Positions 9,366 through 18,686 of a stretch of DNA of 64,000 bases are shown here, piece after piece. Source of the DNA: Mesorhizobium sp. L-8-3. Lineage in GTDB: Bacteria > Pseudomonadota > Alphaproteobacteria > Rhizobiales > Rhizobiaceae. The stretch is from NCBI RefSeq assembly GCF_016756615.1, contig NZ_AP023262.1, positions 2,230,501 through 2,294,500 on the forward strand, written 5' to 3'. Numbering within the stretch: the stretch's first letter is position 1; each line of letters opens with the position of its first letter. The notes beneath the pieces were generated by a model. The model was not told the origin of the DNA, made no database searches, and saw only the letters and a list, made by a program, of their open reading frames with translations. The translations under genes were made by a program, and so were the position numbers.

Positions 9366-10418
9366 TTACTTCAAGCCGGTTCCGGCGATGCCGGTGGTGA
9401 TGAAACGCTGCAGGAAGATGAAGACCAGGACGACGGGGATCATGGTCACGACGGTCATGGCGAGGATGAAATGCCATTGCACGTTCAACTCGCCCGAATA
9501 GATGCTGAGCCCCACCTGCAGCGTATAGAGCTCCTTGCGCGACAGCACGATCAGCGGCCACAGGAAGTCGTTCCAGCGCCAGACAACGGAGAAGATCGCA
9601 AGCACGGCCAGGGCCGGGGCCGTCAGCGGCAGGACGATGCGCCAGTAGATCTGCCACTCCGACGCCTTGTCCATGCGCGCTGCGTCGATCAGCTCGTCGG
9701 GTATCGTCAGCATATATTGGCGCAGGATGAAGACGCCGGTCGGCGTGGCCACGGTCGGCAGGATGACGCCCCAGAGATTGTTGAAGAGCCCGAGCGCCGA
9801 GACGATCGAATAGAGCGGCACCATGATGACCGAAAGCGGCACCATCAGCGTCGCCAGGATCAGCAGTATCGCGAAGGTCCGCCCGCGGAATTCGTATTTG
9901 CTGAGCGCGAAGGCGGCCATCGAGTTGACGACCAAGGTGATTAGCGTGGCGGTCACGGTGACGAAGACCGAGTTCCAGAGATAACGTACGAAGTCGAAAT
10001 GCGTGAAGGGTTCGGTGTAGTTCGTCGCGGCGAAGGACATGGTCCGCACCGGGCTGCGCTGGGCGATGTTGACCTTGACGATCTCTCCGGGAGCCTTCGG
10101 ATCCACCATCTGCGCGACGACGCCGATACGGCGTACCTCCGCCAGCACAGCGTTGTTGCCGTCGGGCAGGGTGACCTCGTAGAGATCAAGCGGCTTGTCG
10201 TAACCCTCGACGGTCGCCTTCTGCGTGACATAGGGCAGGATCGTCGGCGGGAATTCGGCCAGTGCGGCCGGCGACTTGAAGGAGGAACCGACCAGCCAGA
10301 CGGCGGGGCCGAACATCAGGAAGAGCCCCCCGACCAGCCACAGCCAGGTGACGATGTCGGTCCAGTGCCAGCGGTCACGGCCCTTGCGCCGGAAGACGAA
10401 TGCAGCGACCCGGCTCAT
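9366..10418 (-). CDS. CUT1 sugar ABC permease with large periplasmic insertion
   Basis: A 350-residue inner-membrane permease. The ATG at 10418 overlaps the stop of the preceding permease gene (ATGA), which fixes the start. The EAA loop is [20 protein letters not shown]. Between the first and second membrane segments is an unusual soluble stretch of about 95 residues (including [17 protein letters not shown] and [10 protein letters not shown]) that makes the protein about 60 residues longer than ordinary permeases of this kind. It partners with the permease encoded upstream to form the channel. Confidence 0.92.
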   Translation of the reverse strand: MSRVAAFVFRRKGRDRWHWTDIVTWLWLVGGLFLMFGPAVWLVGSSFKSPAALAEFPPTILPYVTQKATVEGYDKPLDLYEVTLPDGNNAVLAEVRRIGVVAQMVDPKAPGEIVKVNIAQRSPVRTMSFAATNYTEPFTHFDFVRYLWNSVFVTVTATLITLVVNSMAAFALSKYEFRGRTFAILLILATLMVPLSVIMVPLYSIVSALGLFNNLWGVILPTVATPTGVFILRQYMLTIPDELIDAARMDKASEWQIYWRIVLPLTAPALAVLAIFSVVWRWNDFLWPLIVLSRKELYTLQVGLSIYSGELNVQWHFILAMTVVTMIPVVLVFIFLQRFITTGIAGTGLK

Positions 10419-11431
10419 TTGCGGCTCCCCTTCTTCTCGCTGGAACGGCTGAGGCCGAGCTGGAACAAGGTGAGCACGATCAATACAGCGCCCATCAGGA
10501 TCGATGCGGCGGCGGCAAGGCCGGGGTTGCGCAACTGCGTGGCGAAGCCCGTCTCGTAGATATATTGGGTGAGGTAGAGCGTGCTCGTGCCCGGACCGCC
10601 GCCCGTCAGCACATAGACCTCGTCGAAGATCTGCACCGCACGAATGAGCACGAGCACGAGGACGACCAGCAGATTGGGCATCAGCAGCGGCAAGGTGATG
10701 CGCCAGAAGGCGCGCGCCGGGCGCGTGCCGTCCATCTCTGCCGCCTCGTAGAGATCCTTGGGAATGGCCTGCAGGCCGGCGAGCAGGATCAGGGTGTAGA
10801 AGCCCATATGCGCCCAGATCGAAACGCCGACGGCGGCCGCGAAGGACCAGTTGCGGTCGTTGAGCCAGGTGTAGGGCTCGAAGCCGAAGCCAAAGAGCGC
10901 GAAGTTCAGCAGGCCCTGGCGCTGCAGGATCCACTTCCAGATCAGGCCGACGACAACAGGCGAGAGCAGGACGGGGAAGAAGAACACGGCCCGCCAGAAG
11001 CTGCGCGCCCTCAGCTCACGATTGAGGATCAGGGCGGTCACCAGCGAGAACAGGATCATCAGCGTTACCTGGAGGAGTACGAACCAGGCCGTGTTGCTTA
11101 CCGCCGTCCAGAACGTGTCCTCGGCGCAGCTGTTGGGGTCGAGATAGTTCCGGCAGTCGAACAGCCGCGCATACTGGCCGGCGCCGACGAAGGAGCGGTC
11201 CGCCAGGAACAGAGCCGTCCCGCCCGTCATGGAATAGGCGAAATTGATGAAGAACGGCAGAAGCACGAAGATGCCGAAGATGGCCATGTTGGGCAGCAGG
11301 AAGAACGCCGCCATGCCGCCGACGCCGAAGCGGCGCTGGACCCAGCGCAGCGGGGCGTCGAGAAGGCCCATGGCGACGCGAACGGGCGCCATGACGACCC
11401 CGCCGAGACCGGAACCCATCTGTTTGTTCAT
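10415..11431 (-). CDS. CUT1 sugar ABC permease
   Basis: A 338-residue permease with a long cytoplasmic N-terminal part of about 35 residues before the first membrane helix (FFLLPNMAIFGIFVLL). The EAA loop is EAAEMDGTRPARAFWRITLPLL. A cystine-capable periplasmic piece (CRNYLDPNSC) sits between the first helices. Together with the following permease and the ATPase it forms the importer; the layout and sequence style resemble the TogMN oligogalacturonide importer group. Confidence 0.92.
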   Translation of the reverse strand: MNKQMGSGLGGVVMAPVRVAMGLLDAPLRWVQRRFGVGGMAAFFLLPNMAIFGIFVLLPFFINFAYSMTGGTALFLADRSFVGAGQYARLFDCRNYLDPNSCAEDTFWTAVSNTAWFVLLQVTLMILFSLVTALILNRELRARSFWRAVFFFPVLLSPVVVGLIWKWILQRQGLLNFALFGFGFEPYTWLNDRNWSFAAAVGVSIWAHMGFYTLILLAGLQAIPKDLYEAAEMDGTRPARAFWRITLPLLMPNLLVVLVLVLIRAVQIFDEVYVLTGGGPGTSTLYLTQYIYETGFATQLRNPGLAAAASILMGAVLIVLTLFQLGLSRSSEKKGSRK

Positions 11432-11556
11432 CTCGGGCTTCCTCCTCCCGACAAGAGCGGCATGATCGCCGCGTGGCCGCTCGCTGTGCCGGCGGACCTC
11501 GATCCTGACTTTTTGGCCTTTGCGCCGACCGATGATCGTTTTTCGACCATGGCATC

Positions 11557-11586
11557 CGCTCCGGCCGCACTGTGCGGCACGGAGCG
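11557..11586 (-). other. Stem-loop between binding-protein and permease genes
   Basis: In the 204-bp gap after the binding-protein gene, arms CGCTCCG-GCCGCAC and GTGCGGC-CGGAGCG form a long stem with one bulged base. No U-run follows in the direction of the operon, so it looks like a processing or mRNA-stabilising hairpin rather than a full terminator. Such hairpins commonly raise binding-protein output over permeases in ABC operons. Confidence 0.55.
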
Positions 11587-11635
11587 ACTGGCTGCAATTT
11601 GCTTCGGGCCCGGCCGTCGGAGCCCGCCGACAGCC

Positions 11636-12904
11636 TTACTGCCCGGCTTCCTTCACCTTGGCGGCGATATCCGCATCGATGCGCTTGAACGCCTCGTCGA
11701 TCGGCATCTCGCCGGCCGAGGCCTGGCTCACACGGGTGACGAGCGCGCCGTAGAACGTATCGGACCAATGCCAGCCCGGCAGCTTTCGGGCGATTTCGGA
11801 AAGCGCACCGCTCGCCGTGACGAACTCGTTGAGCGCGGCCTTGGCCTGGGCGTCGTCCGTCTTGAAGTCGAGGCCCTTCGCCAGCACGCCCTTATGGGCG
11901 GGCAGGAAAAGCGTGCGTTCGGAAAACTCCTTCACGATGTCCTCGCGGGCCAGGTAGTCCATGACCTTGGCGACCTCGGCCGGGTTCTTGGTGTATTTGA
12001 CCGCGACGAGCCCGGCGCCGCCGGTCATGCCGGTGCAGTTGGCAGGCCCGCAGGGGCTGCCGGTCGCCACCCAGTCGAAATTCGTGCCGATCTTGGTGGA
12101 GAAGTTCGGGATCTGCCACGATCCGGAATAATAGTAGACGAGTTGACCGTTGATGAAGTCGTCGGCGGCGGCGCGATAGGTCGAGCCCGCAGCCGAGACC
12201 CAGACGTCCTTGGCCATGGTGCCGTCCTCGATCCAGCCGACGAACTTGGTGAGGAAGCTCTTCGTTCCTTCGTCGAGCGGTGCCGGCTTGCCGTCCGCAC
12301 CGATATAGTTGCCACCATAAGCGAGGTTGGGCCCGCTCAGACGGTGACCCGAGCGGTCGAGCGCCATGGGGAAGGGCACCTGCTGGCTCTCGGCCACCTG
12401 TTTGGCCGCTTTCGCCCAGTCGTCCCATGTCGCGTCATCGCCCGGGATCGCGACGCCGGCCTGTTCGAACAGCGTCTTGTTGGCGAAGCCGCCGGCGATC
12501 GTGACCTGCGTCATGAAGCCGGATATCTGGTTGGAGCCGTCGGGCCGCATCCAGTCGGCCTGAGCACCGAAATTCTCGTCCCAATAGGCCGGGTCGGCGA
12601 CGAGCGGGCGAAGATCGAGCCAATGCTGGCTCTGCGCCTTGAGATTGGTGACGCGCGCGATGTCGGGGCCGTGGCCTGCCTCGAGCTGCACGGGAAGCTG
12701 CTCGCGCACGACGCTGTAGGAGACGTTGTCGAGAACGACGTTGATATCAGGATTTTCCTTCATGAAGCGGTCGAGCAGATCCTTCAGGACCTCGCCTTCG
12801 ACGCCGTCCGAGTACCACATGATGCGCACGTCGCCGGCCAGGGCAGCCGTGGACGTCATGAGCCCCACGGCCAGGGCCGCGAGCATGCTGCTGGTCTTGG
12901 TCAT
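11636..12904 (-). CDS. Extracellular solute-binding protein (CUT1 family)
   Basis: A 422-residue periplasmic binding protein. The ATG at 12904 is preceded by GAGGAGGAAAGGCA, a very strong ribosome site, and starts a signal peptide ending STAALAG. The mature protein begins DVRIMWYSDGVEGEV, typical of family 1 solute-binding proteins, and contains PDINVVLDNVSY and a Cys pair (CGPANC). It captures the sugar or oligosaccharide for the two permeases. Given the neighbouring Kdu and GH105 genes the ligand is probably an unsaturated uronate-containing oligosaccharide. Confidence 0.93.
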   Translation of the reverse strand: MTKTSSMLAALAVGLMTSTAALAGDVRIMWYSDGVEGEVLKDLLDRFMKENPDINVVLDNVSYSVVREQLPVQLEAGHGPDIARVTNLKAQSQHWLDLRPLVADPAYWDENFGAQADWMRPDGSNQISGFMTQVTIAGGFANKTLFEQAGVAIPGDDATWDDWAKAAKQVAESQQVPFPMALDRSGHRLSGPNLAYGGNYIGADGKPAPLDEGTKSFLTKFVGWIEDGTMAKDVWVSAAGSTYRAAADDFINGQLVYYYSGSWQIPNFSTKIGTNFDWVATGSPCGPANCTGMTGGAGLVAVKYTKNPAEVAKVMDYLAREDIVKEFSERTLFLPAHKGVLAKGLDFKTDDAQAKAALNEFVTASGALSEIARKLPGWHWSDTFYGALVTRVSQASAGEMPIDEAFKRIDADIAAKVKEAGQ

Positions 12905-12984
12905 TGCCTTTCCTCCTCTTCGAAGGCGAGCTTGCCGCTCGCCGTTGGTATCCGCGCCGGCTACTCCCGACCGGCGCGATATCG

Positions 12985-15468
12985 TCATGATCCGGAGAGC
13001 ATGGTGATTTCGCCGGCGACGGAAAAATCCGCCGGCGCGATACTGCGCCCCTCGGCTTCGACCGACCCGTCGCTGCGGAACAGCACGCGGCCATAGTCGG
13101 GATCCTCCACCGCCAATCCGCCGTCTTCGGCCTCAACGATCGAAAGCGAGCCGTATCGGGACCTGGCAGCGTCGACGTCGGACGCTTCGCAGACCCTGAC
13201 GAGCCAGCGGGTCTTGTGCCCCGGTTGACGCAGTTCCGTCCCGGCCGAGGGACCGTCTCCGACGAGATGAAGATCGCCGCTGCCGATGAGGACGACGGCG
13301 CCTCGTCCGCTGCGTCCAACTGCGAGATTGCCCTCGATCGCGGTCTCTTCGAACTCGGCGACCGGAAACCAGGCGTGGGTGAAATCTGGCTGTTCCTCGA
13401 AGGCCGAGAAATCGACGACGGCCAGTCCCCGATACTGGTGTGCCCGCGGAAGGGTGCCGCACCCGCCCCAGAACGAGGGCCGGCCGTAGCCGAGCTGTAT
13501 CGTTTCGCCGGGGTGGTTGATCCATACCGCTGCTTCCGGTCGGTCGCCGATCCTCAGATGCAGGATCGTCTCCTGGTAACCCCATTCGCCCCAGCGATAG
13601 TGGACGGCCGACCCCATGGCAAAGTTGCGCCCCTTGTAGTGATAGAGCGCGGCAAAGCGGTTTTCGCCCTGGGCGAAGCGCCATTCCTGATGCGTATCCA
13701 CCTGATGGCGCGCTACCGCCGCCAGGCTTTCCGGCACGACCAGGCCGTGGTCGCGCAGGCAGATGGCGAGTTGGGGCAAGGCGTGCACCCGGCGGCCATA
13801 CCAGCCCCGCCCCCAGAGCAGCCGCGCTACTCCCGAGAGCTCGAGCGAACGGCCGGCGCAGAGTGTGTGTTCATAAGAGCGCCCTTGGGCGGCAGTGACC
13901 ATGCCGTGATGGGCCGAGCGGGCGATGATCTCGCAGAGGCGGACGATGCCCTTGCGCGCGCGCTCGGCGATGTCGGCGTCAGGAGAAAGGGCGGCGAGCG
14001 CCGTCAGGCCCTTGAGGTCGATCGGGAAATAGGGGGCCGAGTTGAACTCGGCCATCTCCCAGGCTTCGAAATGATCGAGCCAGGCGCGCACGCGGGAAGC
14101 CCCGACCGCGCTCTGCTCCTCGCCCTTCCGGCCTGAGCGCACGAAAGTGGCCTCCGGCAGGAGGTGGCCCGCGAGATAGGCCGCGGTGTGGAACAGCAAG
14201 GCGTGGTTCTCGGAGAAGTACCACTGCACGTCGTTGCCCGGCTCGTCCATCCAGTAGCGGAAATTCAGGATGGCTGCGTCGATGCGGGCGCGCGTCTTTT
14301 CGCCGATGTCAGCGCCCCAACTCGTGCGGGACCAGATCAGCGGGACGAGCGAAAAATCGGCGCAGTCGTGGCAGTCCTCGATCGATGGCAGGATCTCCTC
14401 GATCATCGCATCGGTGTCGGCCCCGGAGCGTCCGCTGGCGAGGCGCGCAAAGGCCCGCACCGTGTCGCGCTCGGAGAACTCCGAAATTTCATCAAGCGTT
14501 TCGGCGATGCGCGCGGCAAGCGAAACCGGCGCCTCGCCCTGGCGGGCTGCGTGACAGATCTCGACGCCGATCGACCGCGAGGCGACGAAGCCTCCGGCGT
14601 CGATCGTGATGCGGAAGTGGCGAAAGTCCGCCGGCGCCTTCTCGGATGGGCCGATGACGAGCCGGCTCTCGCCGCTCCCCAGTGCGAAGTCGTGATCGAA
14701 GCGCTCGGTCGACATGAAATCGCCTTCGACGGCGACATTAGCGTCGACTTCTATCGCCAGCGGCTTCGGGAACAGCAGACTTATGTCGCCCTCCAAATAG
14801 GCCGGGCGATCGAAATGCATGCCGTCGAGCAGGGCTTCGATCGCCGCCGCATCCTCGCCCGGGCAAGGAACCGGCACCGCCACATTCGCCTTGGGGCCCG
14901 ACAGATAGTCGAGCTGGATGAAATAGCGCGCGTCGCGCTCCGCCAGATCGTCGAAGAACAGGACGATTTCGTTCAGCCCCGCCTCGAGCGAAAGCTCGAA
15001 CTCGGACTTGGCCTCGAGATTTCGGCTGTAAGGCGCCATCCAGCCGACTTCGGCGCCGTTCAGCCACAGGACCGCGCCGCCGCAGGTGCCGAGACGGACC
15101 CTCGCCGTTCCCTTGGCATCGGCCTCGATGAAGGTCCTCGCCCATGTGGCGAGCCTGGTCGGGCGGAACCAGAAGCCCGAGAGGTCGAGCCGGGGCGAGC
15201 CGAAGGGCAGCCACCAGCGCGAAGCTTCGAAGGCGCCGCGGACTTCAGGCCGATTGCCGCGATAGCGGCCGGCAAAGATCGTGCGGCAGGGATATTCGTG
15301 CGGGATGAAATTCTTGTGCTTGGTCAGGAAGAAGAAGGGGTCCATCTCCCCCTTCATCGGTTGGTCCGGGACGTCGAAACGTTCCTCGGCGATGGCGCCG
15401 AGCTGCCAGTAGCGGATCGCGTCGCCTGCCTGCAGCGGCCGCCTGAGGTGCTCCTGCCGGTCGCTCAT
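12985..15468 (-). CDS. 827-residue orphan protein, possible polysaccharide lyase or hydrolase
   Basis: I cannot assign this protein to a known family. It has no signal peptide, so it should work in the cytoplasm. Residues about 80-200 look like a carbohydrate-binding-type beta sandwich (VLWLNGAEVGWM, LEAGLNEIVLFFDD). The middle third is helical and aromatic (RYWMDEPGNDVQWYFSENHALLF, split around ENHA; EWRFAQGENRFAALYHYKG), as in alpha/alpha-toroid lyases and glucuronyl hydrolases. The last third is beta rich. Its start overlaps the kduI stop (ATGA) and the binding-protein gene follows after 80 bp. Context points to cleavage of imported uronic-acid oligosaccharides. Confidence 0.7.
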   Translation of the reverse strand: MSDRQEHLRRPLQAGDAIRYWQLGAIAEERFDVPDQPMKGEMDPFFFLTKHKNFIPHEYPCRTIFAGRYRGNRPEVRGAFEASRWWLPFGSPRLDLSGFWFRPTRLATWARTFIEADAKGTARVRLGTCGGAVLWLNGAEVGWMAPYSRNLEAKSEFELSLEAGLNEIVLFFDDLAERDARYFIQLDYLSGPKANVAVPVPCPGEDAAAIEALLDGMHFDRPAYLEGDISLLFPKPLAIEVDANVAVEGDFMSTERFDHDFALGSGESRLVIGPSEKAPADFRHFRITIDAGGFVASRSIGVEICHAARQGEAPVSLAARIAETLDEISEFSERDTVRAFARLASGRSGADTDAMIEEILPSIEDCHDCADFSLVPLIWSRTSWGADIGEKTRARIDAAILNFRYWMDEPGNDVQWYFSENHALLFHTAAYLAGHLLPEATFVRSGRKGEEQSAVGASRVRAWLDHFEAWEMAEFNSAPYFPIDLKGLTALAALSPDADIAERARKGIVRLCEIIARSAHHGMVTAAQGRSYEHTLCAGRSLELSGVARLLWGRGWYGRRVHALPQLAICLRDHGLVVPESLAAVARHQVDTHQEWRFAQGENRFAALYHYKGRNFAMGSAVHYRWGEWGYQETILHLRIGDRPEAAVWINHPGETIQLGYGRPSFWGGCGTLPRAHQYRGLAVVDFSAFEEQPDFTHAWFPVAEFEETAIEGNLAVGRSGRGAVVLIGSGDLHLVGDGPSAGTELRQPGHKTRWLVRVCEASDVDAARSRYGSLSIVEAEDGGLAVEDPDYGRVLFRSDGSVEAEGRSIAPADFSVAGEITMLSGS

Positions 15469-16301
15469 TTCAGGTCCGCCACAGCAACGGGATTGACGTC
15501 GTTATATTCCTGGTTCTCGCCGGTCATGCCCCAGACGAAGGCATAGGGTCCGGTGCCCGCACCCATATGGATGGACCAGGCGGGCGACAGCACGACGTCA
15601 CCGTCGGCGACGATCAGATGCCGCGTGGCGTCGGGGCGCCCCATGAGGTGGACGATACGATCCTCCGGCGCCAGGTCGAAGTAGCAATAGGCCTCCATGC
15701 GGCGTTCGTGCAGGTGCGGCGGCATGGTGTTCCAGGCGCTGCCCTCGGCGAGATCCGTGATGCCCATCAGGAGCAGGCAGGAATGCGAGACTTCGGGATG
15801 GATGTACATCGCCAGCCGCCGCTTGTTGGAGCGCCTGGCTTCGCCGAGTTCCAGCGGCTTCGCTTCGGCCTTGGTGATCAGCCGATGCGGTAGGTCGGCG
15901 CCCGCCGGTACCGAATTCATGTAGAAACGGGCCGGCGTTTCCGGGGAACGACTGGCGAGCTTGATCTCCCTGGCGCCCCGGCCAACATAGAGAACGTCGC
16001 GATTTTCGAGCGCGAACCGCCTGCCGTCGACCTCGATGGTGCCGGAACCGCCGAGATTGGCGATGCCCATTTCGCGCGCCGACAGAAGATAGGGCGTGCC
16101 GATCTCGGCGCCCGATCCGAAGGATAGTCCTTCGCTGACCGGCATTGCGCCGCCGATCAGCATGCGGTCGACATGGGTATAGGTGAAGCGCAGGGCATCC
16201 GGCGTAAGGAGACCGGTGACCAGGAACTCGTCCCGGAGGCGGTCCGTGTCGTAGCCCTTGATGTCCTCGGGGCCGGTTCCGTACAAAACCTTCATCGTCA
16301 T
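15465..16301 (-). CDS. kduI: 5-keto-4-deoxyuronate isomerase (KduI)
   Basis: A 278-residue protein, exactly the length of E. coli KduI. The ATG at 16301 follows AAGGACGAGCAGC and overlaps the GH105 stop by 4 bp. Characteristic blocks are GGAMPVSEGLSFGSG, NLGGSGTIEVDG, YVGRGAREI, WNTMPPHLHERRMEAY with the zinc-binding His and Glu residues, SPAWSIHMGAGTG and WGMTGENQEYND. It converts 5-keto-4-deoxyuronate, formed from unsaturated uronates, to 2,5-diketo-3-deoxygluconate, the substrate of KduD in the same operon. Confidence 0.96.
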   Translation of the reverse strand: MTMKVLYGTGPEDIKGYDTDRLRDEFLVTGLLTPDALRFTYTHVDRMLIGGAMPVSEGLSFGSGAEIGTPYLLSAREMGIANLGGSGTIEVDGRRFALENRDVLYVGRGAREIKLASRSPETPARFYMNSVPAGADLPHRLITKAEAKPLELGEARRSNKRRLAMYIHPEVSHSCLLLMGITDLAEGSAWNTMPPHLHERRMEAYCYFDLAPEDRIVHLMGRPDATRHLIVADGDVVLSPAWSIHMGAGTGPYAFVWGMTGENQEYNDVNPVAVADLK

Positions 16302-17398
16302 GCTGCTCGTCCTTCTGCACCGACATGCTGCAGGGCTTCGGAGAGACACAGGATCGCGAGCGCCTGTCCGTAGCCGGTCGGCTGGATTGGAATGTCCCTG
16401 TAGAACTGGAGGTCGTGGCCCATGCGGGTGCCGTAAGAGACGTTGAGCACGGTGCCGTCTTCCGCGATATTGTTCATGACGGCCTCGAGGGCGCGCAGGC
16501 CGGCCATCCGCCAGGCAGCGTTGCCCAGGCCGAGGCGGTGGCCCTTGAGCAGGCCGTAGCCGATGCCGGCCGTGGCCGAGATCTCCTCATAGGACGTGGC
16601 GTCGTCGAGCAGGGTCCGCCAGGCGCCCGAAGAGGTCTGCAGCGGCAGGAGCGCCTCGACCTGCGACACGAGAACGCCTTCGAGAAAGACCCTGACCGGT
16701 GGTGCAAGCTCAGCGAGGTCGAAGAGGTCGAGGATGCCCGCGGTGATCCAGGCATTGCCGCGCGCCCAGCGGGCCCGAGCGAAATTGTGCCGGCCTTGGA
16801 ATGTCCAGCCATGGAACCAGAGGCCCGTATGGGTGTCGGCGAGATAGCGGGTGTGGACGAGGAATTGCCGGGAGGCCTCGTGGATGAGCTCGGACCGGTC
16901 GGCAGCCTGGCCGTAGGAGGCGAGAAACAGGGCGACCATATAGAGAGTATCGTCCCACAATTCGTTGTCATTGACCTTGTCGGACACGTGGTGCTCGAAG
17001 CCGCCTTCGGGGGTGCGTCCGAGCTCACGGATCACGCGGTTCGCCCAGTCATCGAGAGGTCCTTTCCAGCGAGGGTCGCGCGTTTTCGACCACAGCACCG
17101 AGAGGCCGAGCATCGGCGCCGTGGTGTTCACATTGAGCTCGGGCAGGCCGGCTTCGAGCCGCGCCTGGTACCAGTCTTCGACCAGCGATCTCAGGTCGTC
17201 CCGGCCGGTGAAGAGCCATAGCCTGATCAGCCCGTAGAGGCCTACGCCCTGAGGCCATTCCCAACTGTCGAAGCTGATGTAGTCGCCGGCAGTCCCGTCG
17301 AGATTCGGCTCGTGGAAACGACCGTCATGGCGAAGGCCGGTCATGCCGCCGACGAGACGATCGAGTCCAATGCGAATGTCGTGGGCGTTCGGGCCCAT
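16298..17398 (-). CDS. GH105 unsaturated rhamnogalacturonyl/glucuronyl hydrolase
   Basis: A 366-residue enzyme of the YesR/YteR type. The ATG at 17398 is preceded by GGAGGAGCGC, so it is chosen over an in-frame ATG 54 bases upstream. Family blocks include WEWPQGVGLYGL, NVNTTAPML, ELWDDTLYMVALFLA with the catalytic Asp region, GRHNFARARWARGNAW and SATAGIGYGLLKG. It releases the unsaturated uronic acid from the non-reducing end of lyase products. It lacks a signal peptide and is first in the operon. Confidence 0.93.
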   Translation of the reverse strand: MGPNAHDIRIGLDRLVGGMTGLRHDGRFHEPNLDGTAGDYISFDSWEWPQGVGLYGLIRLWLFTGRDDLRSLVEDWYQARLEAGLPELNVNTTAPMLGLSVLWSKTRDPRWKGPLDDWANRVIRELGRTPEGGFEHHVSDKVNDNELWDDTLYMVALFLASYGQAADRSELIHEASRQFLVHTRYLADTHTGLWFHGWTFQGRHNFARARWARGNAWITAGILDLFDLAELAPPVRVFLEGVLVSQVEALLPLQTSSGAWRTLLDDATSYEEISATAGIGYGLLKGHRLGLGNAAWRMAGLRALEAVMNNIAEDGTVLNVSYGTRMGHDLQFYRDIPIQPTGYGQALAILCLSEALQHVGAEGRAA

Positions 17399-17473
17399 CG
17401 CGCTCCTCCATGTATGACCGCCTCGGCGGCTCCTCGATCCGGATTGAGACATGAGAGTTTCACTTGCGCAATC

Positions 17474-17488
17474 TGAAAATTTCTTTCA
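17474..17488. promoter_or_regulatory. Candidate operator in the divergent promoter region
   Basis: TGAAA-N5-TTTCA is a perfect inverted repeat in the 112-bp divergent region between the GH105 gene and the LacI-type regulator gene, 23 bp before the regulator's ATG. The position fits autoregulation and control of the uronate operon. It lacks the central CG usual in LacI operators, so the assignment is tentative. Confidence 0.35.
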
Positions 17489-17510
17489 TGCTGATGAGAA
17501 GGAAACGAGC

Positions 17511-18584
17511 ATGACGATGGCGAAGCCTCTCCCAGGCAAACGTGGCAAGAAAAGCAGGCGAGTGCGGCTCGAGGATATCGCTCAGGCATGTGGTGTCTCG
17601 TTGAGCACCGCTTCGCGTGCTTTGGCAGGCGAAAAGGGCGTTCGTCCCGAGATCCGCCGGCAGGTGCTGGAAGCGGCCAAGAACGCCAATTACGTCATCC
17701 CGACGGCGGTCGCCGGTCAGAAGGTCATCCTCGCCGCCTCGAGCGCGGCGATGATCGACTATGTGCGCAACCAGTTCACGCTCTACGTGCTCGAAGGGCT
17801 GAAGGAGCGCGCGCAGACGCTGGGGCTTGAGATCGTCACCCGGCCGATCGCCAACCAGGCCGAGGAACTGGCGGTTCTGAAGGAAGCCCGGGAGGACGAT
17901 GGCGTCGCCGGGTTGCTCTTCCTCACCATCGATGACGAGGGAATGCTGGCGGCCACCCGTGGCTTCGACAAGCCCGTCGTCCTGCTCAACAGCGACGATC
18001 CGTTCATGCGGCTCTCCAGCGTGACGCCTTGCAACCGATCGAGCGCGCATCTGGCGACCGACTATCTCATCCGTCTCGGACATCGGCGCATCCTCTTCCT
18101 GATGCGGCCGGGACGCCGGACGATCGAGCGGCGCTACGAGGGCTGGCGCGATGCCATGCTGGCGCACGGGCTGCCCGTCACCGACGACCTCGTCGTGCCC
18201 GTGGACGACTGGCTGCCGGAACTGGCCACGCAGGTGATCGCCAGGCGGATCGCCGCGAACGGGCTCGATTTCACCGCTTTGCTCGCCGCCGGCGACAGCC
18301 TTGCGGTCGGCGCGATGGTCGGCGTCCAGCAGATGGGCTTCTCGGTGCCTGGTGACGTGTCCGTCATGGGCATGGATGACCTTCCCCAGGCGGCTTTCCT
18401 CAATCCGCCGATGACGTCGATGCATATTCCGATGCGGGAGATCGGCTCGGTCGCGCTCGACCTGTTGCGGGACGATCTTGCAGGCCTGCCCGTGCCCTCG
18501 CGCCGCGTGGAACTCGCCTGCCACCTCGTCGAACGGGCATCGACGGCCAAGGTGCGCGAGAGGGTAGCGACGGCGACAGGCTGA
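17511..18584 (+). CDS. LacI-family transcriptional regulator of the uronate operon
   Basis: A 357-residue regulator. The ATG at 17511 follows AAGGAAACGAGC; an in-frame ATG 60 bases upstream lacks a ribosome site. A basic N-terminal tail (GKRGKKSRRVR) precedes the helix-turn-helix VRLEDIAQACGVSLSTASRALAG. A periplasmic-binding-protein-like sensor domain follows, with LLAAGDSLAVGAM and GMDDLPQAAFLNPPMTSM. It is transcribed away from the operon and most likely represses it until a uronate intermediate binds. Confidence 0.93.
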   Translation: MTMAKPLPGKRGKKSRRVRLEDIAQACGVSLSTASRALAGEKGVRPEIRRQVLEAAKNANYVIPTAVAGQKVILAASSAAMIDYVRNQFTLYVLEGLKERAQTLGLEIVTRPIANQAEELAVLKEAREDDGVAGLLFLTIDDEGMLAATRGFDKPVVLLNSDDPFMRLSSVTPCNRSSAHLATDYLIRLGHRRILFLMRPGRRTIERRYEGWRDAMLAHGLPVTDDLVVPVDDWLPELATQVIARRIAANGLDFTALLAAGDSLAVGAMVGVQQMGFSVPGDVSVMGMDDLPQAAFLNPPMTSMHIPMREIGSVALDLLRDDLAGLPVPSRRVELACHLVERASTAKVRERVATATG

Positions 18585-18686
18585 GTACTTGCGGAGTGGC
18601 CGGTAGGCGTCCGAAAAGCGCGATCCATTTTTCGGGACCGATGCTGTAAAGCTGTCACCCTCTTTCGAAATCTCTGGATCAGCCAC

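Noticed and set aside
10400..13096. A long antisense frame across the binding-protein and permease genes
   Set aside because: It shadows three genes with clear signal peptide, membrane and family features on the other strand.
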